Assembly (NCBI GenBank): GCA_028691385.1
Contig: JAQUZL010000059.1
Coordinates: 1-11,511 of the forward strand
Source: Oscillospiraceae bacterium
Lineage (GTDB): Bacteria; Bacillota; Clostridia; Oscillospirales; Oscillospiraceae
Length of the DNA: 11,511 nt
Reading direction: 5' to 3'
Below, in pieces: positions 5,926 to 11,511 of this stretch. The notes beneath the pieces are model-generated. The model did not search any database and was not told the DNA's origin. It saw nothing but the letters and a program-made list of their open reading frames with translations. How positions within the stretch are numbered: the stretch's first letter is position 1; each line of letters begins with the position of its first letter. Position numbers and translations under genes: made by a program.

Positions 5926-7237
5926 ACTTTTTCGGCGGCAGCAATATAGCTGAAACACGAGAAATAGTTTCATCATCGGCAGTCTTGATCTTATCGATCA
6001 AGATTGCCTTTGTTTGCTCTATGAGGTTCACCCTTCGCGCTGATCGGATCATGGCGCAGAAGTTAGGCAAAAGGTCCATCTTGGCTCGCTTGGTTTTTCG
6101 GTCGGCGTGAGCCATATAATGAGACGTCATTTCGGGGGTCATGTGGCCGACGATGCTTTGAACAATAACAAGCGGAATCCCTGCTACACCGGCAAAATAA
6201 CAAAAAGTATGGCGCAGACTATGGACATCCTTGATGCTGACTGCCCGCGATCTACCCGGAACGATTTTGGTCGTCTTGATGTTCAAATCATTTTCCAAGA
6301 ACTTTTTTACGCGATAAGAAATTCCAGACGGATTTTCTCGGTACATCGCAGCGTGTTCAGGCAAAACAAATTCTGCGTCTTTGCCGATTTGCTCCCGAAG
6401 GAAACTCGCCAAGGGTGGCATAATTGGAACCTCAACGACAACTCCTGTTTTGAGTAACTTCCGCCGAATGATGCCAGTATCCCACAAAACATCGATCCAA
6501 CGCAATGTAGAAATATCGCCTTCTCGAAATGCTGTGAAAAATCCAACCAAAAAAATATTACGGACAAACTCAGGCGCCCTTTTGAGAATCAACTCAAGCT
6601 CATCCTCGGAGAACGCCTCACGCGTCTCTGACTCCTCAAGAACTGATTCTATGTGGGAAAACGGGTTTTCTTCCATTCCACACTGCGTTTTTAGAGAATC
6701 AAAAACAGACTTCAAGTCTGCAAGAAAAACATTTTGGGTCGCTGGCGAAAGACTTTTGATTTTTGATTTGTAGCGCTTTTTCTGATAGGATATATCTTTC
6801 TTGAATCTTCCGTTACTCCGGATATATGAAATATACTCTTCAGCATGAGATCGTGTAACATGTCTGACTTCTGTAACGTCACGGTGATTGCGGTTCATGA
6901 ATGAAACAAAGTCGAAAAAACGCGACTCCTTGCTCGCGACTTGTTTGGGCGACATGGATCTCCTGCGAGGCTTGGATTCGTAAATCCGAAAAGCATCTTT
7001 GAGAAAAACAACATCTCCGCCTGAGAGTTCGTCCCTGAAGTTTTCAACAAGAGCCTTTACGCTTTTTTGGGTGGCAAGCCTGCTGGCTGTTTGTTTGATT
7101 TTCAACTCGTAGTCTTTCGCGGATACTTCATCATGACATCCCTCGCAGACTCCTATATATTTTTTTCCCTTAACCATGAAACGGTAGTGATACTCTGAGG
7201 TTTCCCCTGCGCTCGTTTTTCTCTTAAAAACACTCAT
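5876..7237 (-). CDS. int: Tyrosine-recombinase phage integrase
   Basis: A 453-residue site-specific recombinase that inserts and excises the element at the adjacent tRNA-Arg site. The catalytic set is complete: R238 (FTAFREGD), K263 (RRKLLKTG, beta-hairpin), H339 and R342 (HSLRH), H365 (VGHMTPEM) and nucleophile Y374 (TSHYMAH). Residues 1-60 carry an arm-binding-like start (SEYHYRFMVKGKKYIGV); residues about 75-195 form the SAM-like core-binding domain. The tail of about 80 residues after the tyrosine is longer than usual. GGAG lies 6 bases before the ATG, and a good promoter precedes it. Its 3' end overlaps the convergent repressor gene by 50 bases, so strong repressor transcription would run into int as antisense. 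Confidence 0.95.
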   Translation of the reverse strand: MSVFKRKTSAGETSEYHYRFMVKGKKYIGVCEGCHDEVSAKDYELKIKQTASRLATQKSVKALVENFRDELSGGDVVFLKDAFRIYESKPRRRSMSPKQVASKESRFFDFVSFMNRNHRDVTEVRHVTRSHAEEYISYIRSNGRFKKDISYQKKRYKSKIKSLSPATQNVFLADLKSVFDSLKTQCGMEENPFSHIESVLEESETREAFSEDELELILKRAPEFVRNIFLVGFFTAFREGDISTLRWIDVLWDTGIIRRKLLKTGVVVEVPIMPPLASFLREQIGKDAEFVLPEHAAMYRENPSGISYRVKKFLENDLNIKTTKIVPGRSRAVSIKDVHSLRHTFCYFAGVAGIPLVIVQSIVGHMTPEMTSHYMAHADRKTKRAKMDLLPNFCAMIRSARRVNLIEQTKAILIDKIKTADDETISRVSAILLPPKKSKMLSLRNIAREKPKI

Positions 7238-7262
7238 AATGGCTCCGTGGTTTTTATGTCAG

Positions 7263-7291
7263 AATATACACCGACACTCTCGCCATTTCAA
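7263..7291 (-). promoter_or_regulatory. Integrase promoter
   Basis: On the minus strand TTGAAA (7291-7286), a 17-bp spacer and TATATT (7268-7263): nearly consensus sigma70. The start would fall near 7256, about 20 bases before the integrase ATG. It lies on the phage side of the attachment site, so it should work in both integrated and excised states. Confidence 0.7.
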
Positions 7292-7309
7292 GACAAAAAG
7301 AGCGTTCGA

Positions 7310-7329
7310 TTTACGCATTTTTTACGCAT
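7310..7329. repeat. Tandem TTTACGCAT pair beside the attachment site
   Basis: TTTACGCAT occurs at 7310-7318 and 7321-7329, an 11-bp period. It sits between the integrase promoter and the tRNA core, where integrase arm-type or excisionase sites are found in tyrosine-recombinase phages. Function is inferred from position. Confidence 0.5.
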
Positions 7330-7352
7330 AACCGCTTTTTTGAGCTTAGTCC

Positions 7353-7403
7353 GTCTGCCTCCGGAGTAGAAGGTCTTGGGTTCGAATCCCAACGGGCATA
7401 CCA
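7353..7403 (+). tRNA. 3' half of tRNA-Arg(CCG) = prophage attachment site
   Basis: From the anticodon arm onward the fold is perfect: stem TCTGC/GTAGA (7354-7358, 7366-7370), loop CTCCGGA with anticodon CCG (7361-7363), variable AGGTC, T stem TTGGG/CCCAA with loop TTCGAAT, acceptor strand CGGGCAT, discriminator A and encoded CCA (7401-7403). The matching 5' acceptor strand ATGCCCG and a D arm are absent upstream, where phage sequence begins. It is thus the displaced 3' end left by integration; an intact gene rebuilt by the phage copy should lie at the far left junction, outside the window. The shared core begins around 7352. Confidence 0.9.
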
Positions 7404-7418
7404 TTTTTAGTATTTAAC

Positions 7419-7461
7419 AATCAGCGATTTACAAAATATTGTAAAGACGCTGATTTTTTTC
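7419..7461 (+). terminator. Intrinsic terminator after the tRNA fragment
   Basis: AATCAGCG (7419-7426) pairs with CGCTGATT (7448-7455), with inner TTTAC/GTAAA pairing, followed by a T run to about 7461. It probably served the original tRNA-Arg gene. Confidence 0.8.
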
Positions 7462-7475
7462 TTTGTTGCTTTTTT

Positions 7476-7582
7476 GTTGCCGGTTGAAATTTGTCATTGG
7501 TTGTCACTTGTTCTCGGTTGCCGGTATCATCCGGCTCTTTTACGCGGAACGGGGGGCTCGTTCCGGCGCAACGGGTTGCCGG
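7476..7582 (+). repeat. Three GTTGCCGG copies in the tRNA-trxA gap
   Basis: GTTGCCGG occurs at 7476, 7517 and 7575; the last is part of the mini-palindrome GTTGCCGGGCAAC. A weak GCCGG/CCGGC hairpin with TCTTTT follows the second copy (7520-7541). No gene is supported in 7462-7585. The repeats are short and may mean nothing. Confidence 0.3.
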
Positions 7583-7585
7583 GCA

Positions 7586-7612
7586 ACAAAAAGCCCCGCT
7601 GAAAGCGGGGCT
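7586..7612 (-). terminator. trxA terminator
   Basis: AGCCCCGCT pairs with AGCGGGGCT across a 3-base loop (7592-7612), with a run of five T on the minus strand (7592-7588). It lies about 25 bases after the trxA stop. Confidence 0.85.
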
Positions 7613-7636
7613 GGACAAGTGCATTCAGTCTGCCGG

Positions 7637-7948
7637 TCAGGCTTTTTTCGCCAGATCAAGCAGTTTCGTCTTGCTCTGCGGACCGGTCAGCGATGCCACC
7701 TTGACACCGTCCTTGTATAGGATAAAGGTCGGGACGATCGACACGCCTTGGCCGGCGGCTGCTTCCGCCGACTCCTCAATGTTGAATTTGAACGTTTTCA
7801 CCGTGTCTCCGACTTCGGCGGCGACCTGATCGAAGACCGGCAGCATCATTTTGCACGGTCCGCACCAGGTTGCCCAGAAATCTACCAGTACCGTGCCGCT
7901 CTTGACCGCATCGGCGAATTCCGCCGCTGAAAGTTCTTTTACGCTCAT
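7637..7948 (-). CDS. trxA: Thioredoxin
   Basis: A 103-residue cytoplasmic thiol-disulfide oxidoreductase, the usual thioredoxin length. The active site WCGPC is at 28-32 (redox cysteines C29 and C32), preceded by the VDFWA strand with the buried Asp, and the cis-proline loop is IVPTF (P73). The C-terminal strand and helix (FILYKDGVKVASLTGPQSKTKLLDL) are complete. It has no signal peptide. It reduces protein disulfides using thioredoxin reductase, not encoded here. AGGAGG lies 6 bases before the ATG, and an intrinsic terminator follows, so it is a single-gene transcript. It is the first intact chromosomal gene beyond the prophage junction. Confidence 0.96.
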   Translation of the reverse strand: MSVKELSAAEFADAVKSGTVLVDFWATWCGPCKMMLPVFDQVAAEVGDTVKTFKFNIEESAEAAAGQGVSIVPTFILYKDGVKVASLTGPQSKTKLLDLAKKA

Positions 7949-7980
7949 GCAATCCTCCTTGCTTTTTTGCAGATTATGTA

Positions 7981-8010
7981 ATAATAGACATCACAATTTG
8001 AAAAAAGCAA
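7981..8010 (-). promoter_or_regulatory. Candidate trxA promoter
   Basis: Minus-strand TTGCTT (8010-8005), an 18-bp spacer and TATTAT (7986-7981). The start would fall near 7974, leaving a leader of about 25 bases. It overlaps the divergent promoter of the next gene, so the two may compete. Confidence 0.45.
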
Positions 8011-8025
8011 GCGTCGGGATATATT
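7998..8025 (+). promoter_or_regulatory. Promoter of the RDD-family gene
   Basis: TTGAAA (7998-8003), a 16-bp spacer and TATATT (8020-8025). The start would be near 8032, just before the AAAGGAGG ribosome site. Confidence 0.55.
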
Positions 8026-8048
8026 ACGAATATCAAAGGAGGGCGGCA

Positions 8049-8903
8049 ATGAATTTTATCTATAAGACCGGCGACGGCGGCGAGTCGGCGCCGATAGAGC
8101 TTGATGACATGATCAAGTTGATCGAACAGCGGAAGATTGCGCCGACGACTCAGGTGCGCAACGTCATCATCGCCAACTTTTCCCCGGCCGCGTCGCATGA
8201 GGCGCTGAAAGCGGCGTTGAAGCGGATGTACGGAGACGCGGCGGAGCGACCGGCGTCATCGGGTAATGCCGGCCGCACTTCGGATGCGCCATATATTCCG
8301 AGCGGTGCAAAAAAAATACAAAAGATTGTCGGCGGAGGTTCCGGCGCGTGGCGCAGCGGCGATCCGGTCAAACGAATACTCGCCGGACTGTTCGACATGG
8401 TTTGGCTGGTGCTGATATTGTTTATCATGCTGCTCGGGATGCTGCAGTTAAATTGGAATGAAGGCCGGGTTTTCAAGTGGGACGGGTTCCAGTTTGTCGA
8501 GTTGCCGCCATCCACTCCGCACGGCAATGCTTTTGCCTTTTTCTACGAAAAGCAGGAGTTCTCGGTTTTCGATGAATATTTGGAAATCCGCAACGAAAAA
8601 AACCAGACCGCGCTTTGCTTCGTCAACGCAAAAATGAAGCAGATGACAAAGGATGTGGTGTTTTGGTGGACGCTGCTGAGCATCGGCTATTATCTGGCCA
8701 CGCTTGGCGGTTCCGGGAAGACCTTTGGAATGACGCTGTTTCATCTTGACTTGACCGACGATCAGGGGGTGAAGGCCGGGTTCCCGCAGGCCTGCCGCTA
8801 TACCGGGTTCCTGTTGCTGCTGGGCTGGGCGTACATTCTGACCGCGCTGTTCACCAGAGGCGTGGGGCTGCATTCGCTGTTGAGCCGCACCCGCGTCATT
8901 TGA
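8049..8903 (+). CDS. RDD-family membrane protein with N-terminal GYF-like domain
   Basis: A 284-residue inner-membrane protein. Residues 1-60 (MNFIYKTGDGG, IELDDMIKLIEQRKIAPTTQVR) resemble a GYF_2-type cytoplasmic domain; 60-100 is a Gly/Ser/Ala linker. The RDD domain begins at DPVKRILAGLFD (R109, D116), with membrane segments at about 116-133, 203-219 and 252-269. GGSGKTFGMTLFHLDL (220-235) matches the family's conserved GxTxGK..... loop, and HSLLSRTRVI (275-284) the closing D-x-L-S-x-T-x-V-like end. About 70 polar residues separate the first two segments. AAAGGAGG precedes this ATG; an in-frame ATG at 7851 lies inside trxA and is discarded. RDD function is often unknown; transport has been proposed for some. 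Confidence 0.85.
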   Translation: MNFIYKTGDGGESAPIELDDMIKLIEQRKIAPTTQVRNVIIANFSPAASHEALKAALKRMYGDAAERPASSGNAGRTSDAPYIPSGAKKIQKIVGGGSGAWRSGDPVKRILAGLFDMVWLVLILFIMLLGMLQLNWNEGRVFKWDGFQFVELPPSTPHGNAFAFFYEKQEFSVFDEYLEIRNEKNQTALCFVNAKMKQMTKDVVFWWTLLSIGYYLATLGGSGKTFGMTLFHLDLTDDQGVKAGFPQACRYTGFLLLLGWAYILTALFTRGVGLHSLLSRTRVI

Positions 8904-9019
8904 GGTGCAAGGTTCATTGGCGCGTTTCTTGTGAGGGGAGGGGGAAATAATACCATCGTCTGTCTGCGGGCGGCACACCGACAGGGGATGAATATTCGTT
9001 AAGTCAAGCTTTTGAGAAG

Positions 9020-9037
9020 ACGCGACCGCAGTCGCGT
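9020..9037. repeat. Short hairpin ACGCGAC-CGCA-GTCGCGT
   Basis: Perfect 7-bp arms around CGCA, a few bases before the bidirectional terminator. No T run follows on the plus strand. It may be part of the end of the RDD transcript or a dispersed repeat. The rest of 8904-9019 shows no gene. Confidence 0.45.
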
Positions 9038-9041
9038 ATAT

Positions 9042-9097
9042 AAAAAAAACTCCGGAGGCGTCCGTCTTTTCGCGGATCGCTTCCGGAGTATTTTTTT
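9042..9097. terminator. Bidirectional intrinsic terminator
   Basis: ACTCCGGA (9049-9056) pairs with TCCGGAGT (9082-9089), and the stem continues inward with one mismatch and a bulged base. It is flanked by eight A on the left and seven T on the right, so it can end both the RDD transcript (plus) and the helicase transcript (minus). Confidence 0.9.
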
Positions 9098-9106
9098 CGG
9101 AATAAA

Positions 9107-11011
9107 CTATTTTATCCCATAAGGCTGTTTTTTTTCCGCGAACATGATCGCCCGCCGCTGCCGGCGGTTCAGTTTCGGCGGTTCGGCGCCGTCGGACTCG
9201 CCGGCGGCCGGTGTCGTTTTCCCGACCGGATCGTTTTTTTCCGCGAGCGTTGCCGCTTTTTTTACGGGCGTGTGTTTTTCCACTGCCGGCGCGTGCCGGC
9301 GCTCCGGGCGGGCGTCGTTGTAATCGGCGCCGTCGCGCCGAGGGTAACGATTGCGTTTCGGCGCGGAGAACGAGGCGTCGGCGTGGCCGGCGCTCTCCCG
9401 TTCAGTGTTGTCATCCTGCGGCTGACCGTCCTTGTCTTTGGCCAGCGTCACCATCGGTTTGCCGTTGCGGGTCTGATTGCGGAAAGCGTACAGTATTTTT
9501 TCGGCGTCTTCCGGCGATGCGTCGACAAAACTGAACCGGTCGTAGCAGTCGACTTTGCCGAGCTTCTGGCAGCCGATGCCGGATTTCTCATAAATTACGT
9601 CCAGAATGGCCTTCGCTCCCTTTTTGTCGATTTTGCCGAGTCCGACGAACAGTCTTTTACGTTTTCCTGCGGCAATGGCGCGTCCGCGCGGCGCGGCGGC
9701 GGCGAGATCGGGGTAGTTGTCCGGATTGAGTTCATCGCCGCACAGCAGGTTCAGCAGTCCGGCGATGACCTGCACCGGATGCTGAGCGCCGTTCAGAAGT
9801 TCGGCGGCGGCGGCGAGGGTGTCGTCCGGCGATACGGAATTGATTTTTTCCTTCAGGTCGGCCAGTTTGCGGTTTACAACCTCGTCTCCGCATGGCAGCG
9901 ACGCGCGCTCGATCTCGCATTTTGCTTCGCGCATGATAATGGCGATGCGGCGCTGTTCGGCCGGAGTGACAAAGGTCACGGCCAGGCCCTCTTTGCCGGC
10001 GCGTCCGGTGCGTCCGATCCGGTGGACGTAGGTCTCGGTGGTCTGCGGAATTGAGTAGTTCACCACGGTGGTGAGGTCGGCGACGTCAATGCCGCGGGCG
10101 GCGACGTCGGTTGCAAGCAGAATATTGAAGCGGCGCTGACGGAAGCGGTCAATGGTGCGCAGCCGCTGCGGTTGCGGAATGTCGCCGTGCAGCGGTTCTA
10201 CGCGGTACTTGCGCCCGGAAAGCTGTTCGTACAGTTCGTCAACATCGCATTTTGTGCGGCAAAAGATGATGCCGTAGAACTCCGGGTTCAGATCGATCAC
10301 CCGGGCGAGTGCTTCAAGCTTGTCCTCGCGGCGGACTGAATAATAAATCTGTTTGGTCTGAGCCACCGGAAGCTGGCCGGGGGCGGAGCGGACGATTTCG
10401 CAGTCGCGCATGAATTCTTTTGCGATGGTCATGATCGGGGGCGGCATGGTGGCGGAGAACATAAGCATGCGTTTGTCGGGATTGGTGACCGCCAGAATTT
10501 CGCGGATGTCGTCGATGAATCCCATGTCGAGCATTTCGTCGGCTTCGTCAAGAACGGCGAATTCAAGCGAGTCAAGTTTCAGTTCGCCGCGGCGGATCAA
10601 ATCCATGACACGGCCCGGAGTGCCGACAATGACATCGGCGCCGTGGCGGATTTTTCCGAGCTGGAGCATAATTGACTGACCGCCGAAGACCGGTACGAAT
10701 TTCAAGCCGGATTCGCTTTGCAGTGATTCAAGCTCAGTGCAGACCTGGAGTGCCAGTTCGCGTGTCGGAGTAAGTATCAGTGCGCGCGGCCGTTGTTCGG
10801 GTTCTCCGAGAATCTGGATGATCGGAACGCCGAACGCCGCAGTTTTCCCGGTGCCGGTTCGCGCCTGCGCCACCACATCTTTCTCGCCGGCCAGCAGCAG
10901 CGGGATGGCCAGTTGTTGGACTTCGGACGGTGTTTCAAAACCTTTGGCCGCCAGAGCGGTCAGAATGCTGTCGGCGATGCCGAGGGCGCGGAATTCCGCT
11001 AAATCTGTCAT
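9107..11011 (-). CDS. deaD: DEAD-box RNA helicase (DeaD/CsdA type, DbpA-like RNA-binding domain)
   Basis: A 634-residue ATP-dependent RNA helicase. All core motifs are present: Q motif (GFETPSEVQQLAIP), Walker A ARTGTGKT (50-57), TPTREL (81-86), GG (110-111), TPGR (131-134), DEAD (155-158), SAT (186-188), CRTK (251-254), ATDVAARGID (300-309) and HRIGRTGRAG (330-339). Residues about 345-450 are helical, as in CsdA. RLFVGLGKIDKKGAKAILDVIY onward (453-510) is a DbpA-type RNA-binding domain. The last 120 residues are a basic low-complexity tail rich in Arg, Lys and Pro. Family members unwind rRNA in ribosome assembly and aid cold adaptation. It lies next to a 5S rRNA gene on the same strand, but the rRNA terminator stands between. 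Its own ribosome site is weak (AGAAAG). Confidence 0.95.
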   Translation of the reverse strand: MTDLAEFRALGIADSILTALAAKGFETPSEVQQLAIPLLLAGEKDVVAQARTGTGKTAAFGVPIIQILGEPEQRPRALILTPTRELALQVCTELESLQSESGLKFVPVFGGQSIMLQLGKIRHGADVIVGTPGRVMDLIRRGELKLDSLEFAVLDEADEMLDMGFIDDIREILAVTNPDKRMLMFSATMPPPIMTIAKEFMRDCEIVRSAPGQLPVAQTKQIYYSVRREDKLEALARVIDLNPEFYGIIFCRTKCDVDELYEQLSGRKYRVEPLHGDIPQPQRLRTIDRFRQRRFNILLATDVAARGIDVADLTTVVNYSIPQTTETYVHRIGRTGRAGKEGLAVTFVTPAEQRRIAIIMREAKCEIERASLPCGDEVVNRKLADLKEKINSVSPDDTLAAAAELLNGAQHPVQVIAGLLNLLCGDELNPDNYPDLAAAAPRGRAIAAGKRKRLFVGLGKIDKKGAKAILDVIYEKSGIGCQKLGKVDCYDRFSFVDASPEDAEKILYAFRNQTRNGKPMVTLAKDKDGQPQDDNTERESAGHADASFSAPKRNRYPRRDGADYNDARPERRHAPAVEKHTPVKKAATLAEKNDPVGKTTPAAGESDGAEPPKLNRRQRRAIMFAEKKQPYGIK

Positions 11012-11042
11012 AAAATGCTTTCTGTGAATGGTTGGACTATTT

Positions 11043-11070
11043 AAGATACACCGGTTTTGTTTTTTTTCAA
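11043..11070 (-). promoter_or_regulatory. deaD promoter
   Basis: Minus-strand TTGAAA (11070-11065), a 16-bp spacer and TATCTT (11048-11043). The start near 11036 gives a leader of only about 25 bases, not the long leader seen in some cold-shock mRNAs. Confidence 0.55.
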
Positions 11071-11396
11071 CACAAAATTGCGGTATATATGAAAAAAATC
11101 AAATGTAACTGGTTGATTTCTTTGATTTTCCAGTCAAAATCACCATTTGGCGTTTCTGACTTTTGTGCAGTCTTGGAGAACGGATGTGCGTTCCGCGTCT
11201 TCCATTTCTGCGCCAGCCATTCCGTCATATACGTTATACGCATTGTTGCAAAAATATTTAACGTTAACCCTTGGTTTTCCGGCGGCTCCCGCAAGGGCCG
11301 AAACATTGCCCATACCCGGATTGACAACAACTTGTCTTTCGCAATATCCATCAAAAATCCCGACGTTTCATCCCTCACGGCCAACCGTTCCAAAGC
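11071..11396. other. Intergenic stretch without a supported gene
   Basis: Between the deaD promoter and the 5S terminator I see no credible gene. Frames on both strands either lack ribosome sites or run into the terminator or 5S rRNA. A small imperfect hairpin with a GCAA loop (GGCTCCC-GCAA-GGGCC) lies near 11283-11298. Composition shifts from AT-rich (11071-11150) to mixed. Confidence 0.5.
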
Positions 11397-11433
11397 AAAA
11401 AAAAAACCTCGGATCAGTGCGAATGATCCGAGG
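11397..11433 (-). terminator. rRNA operon terminator
   Basis: CCTCGGATCA (11407-11416) pairs perfectly with TGATCCGAGG (11424-11433) across a 7-base loop, followed on the minus strand by ten T (11406-11397). It lies directly after the 5S gene. Confidence 0.93.
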
Positions 11434-11440
11434 TAAAAAT

Positions 11441-11511
11441 AATCCGGCACCGTGCTACTCTCCCACACTCTGTCGTGCAGTACCATCGCCGCTGGAGCTC
11501 TTAACTACCGT
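11441..11511 (-). rRNA. rrf: 5S ribosomal RNA, 3' part (cut by the window edge)
   Basis: The minus strand reads ACGGTAGTTAAGAGCTCCAGC, then GCGATGGTACTGC and GTGGGAGAGTAG, hallmarks of the 3' two-thirds of bacterial 5S rRNA, and ends near GTGCCGGATT. The 5' part, and presumably 23S and 16S rRNA, lie to the right of the window. The exact 3' end is uncertain by a few bases because the pairing 5' end is missing. Confidence 0.93.

Larger units (their letters stand above)
1..7403. mobile_element. Integrase-proximal end of a tRNA-Arg-integrated prophage (left end outside window)
   Basis: Gene content and order are those of a temperate phage: integrase, repressor, divergent leftward early operon, recombination pair, initiator, helicase loader, antirepressor. 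The right boundary is the 3' half of a tRNA-Arg gene at about 7353-7403, beyond which the genes are housekeeping and GC-rich. No structural or packaging genes are in view, so a phage-derived integrative element cannot be excluded. The left boundary must lie before base 1. Confidence 0.85.

Noticed and set aside
7421..7720. Small frames on both strands between the tRNA fragment and trxA
   Set aside because: They run through the tRNA or trxA terminators and have no ribosome sites.
7851..8048. Upstream in-frame extension of the RDD-family protein
   Set aside because: It lies antisense inside trxA and lacks a ribosome site; the ATG at 8049 has AAAGGAGG and a fitting promoter.
9272..10054. Plus-strand frame of 260 residues opposite the helicase gene
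   Set aside because: Antisense shadow caused by GC-rich codons; the minus-strand DEAD-box protein is certain.
11032..11436. Plus-strand frame of 134 residues
   Set aside because: No ribosome site at its ATG, no recognisable domain, and its 3' end is made of the 5S terminator hairpin.
11067..11486. Minus-strand frame of 139 residues at the right end
   Set aside because: It begins inside 5S rRNA and reads through the rRNA terminator.
1..11511. CRISPR array or insertion sequence
   Set aside because: No regularly spaced direct repeats of suitable length and no transposase or terminal inverted repeats were seen; the Cas4-like nuclease is in a phage recombination context.

Overview
The window joins two kinds of DNA. 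Bases 1 to about 7350 are the integrase-proximal end of a temperate phage (or phage-derived element). Bases from about 7353 to the end are ordinary chromosome. The phage part is visibly more AT-rich than the GC-rich chromosomal genes. All genes have good Shine-Dalgarno sites (AGGAGG-like) and many promoters fit the sigma70 pattern, so the host is a bacterium. I cannot fix its phylum from the sequence; nothing in it is diagnostic.

Phage region, read from right to left: a tyrosine integrase (7237-5876, minus) sits next to the attachment site, which is the 3' half of a tRNA-Arg(CCG) gene. A CI-like repressor with a degenerate S24-type C-terminal domain (5230-5925, plus) faces it and overlaps its 3' end. 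A divergent control region (about 5058-5229) separates the repressor from a leftward early operon. The operon order is a small double ribbon-helix-helix-like protein in the Cro position, a small HTH/excisionase-like protein, a RecT-like candidate annealing protein, a DUF2800-type PD-(D/E)XK nuclease with a Cas4-like cysteine set, a replisome organiser, a DnaC/IstB-type helicase loader, an uncertain 99-residue protein, and a BRO-N antirepressor with a shortened KilAC tail. Stops, starts and ribosome sites overlap through most of it. The likely logic is a lysogeny switch, then recombination, then replication, then antirepression. Two DNA-level signals sit inside the replication genes: GTAACATT direct repeats phased at 10-11 bp next to an 18-bp A/T tract in the initiator gene, and GGACTTGCAAAAGG repeats just downstream of the helicase loader.

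Chromosomal region: the tRNA fragment and its terminator, then trxA (thioredoxin, minus), a divergent RDD-family membrane protein (plus), a strong bidirectional terminator, a DeaD/DbpA-type DEAD-box RNA helicase (minus), and, at the right edge, the 3' end of a 5S rRNA gene (minus) with its terminator. The rRNA operon therefore ends just upstream of the helicase gene.

I found no CRISPR array, insertion sequence or wholly new system. The most interesting items are the candidate phage origin, the second repeat family, the repressor without the S24 serine, and the nuclease/annealing-protein pair with a hairpin at the ribosome site between them.
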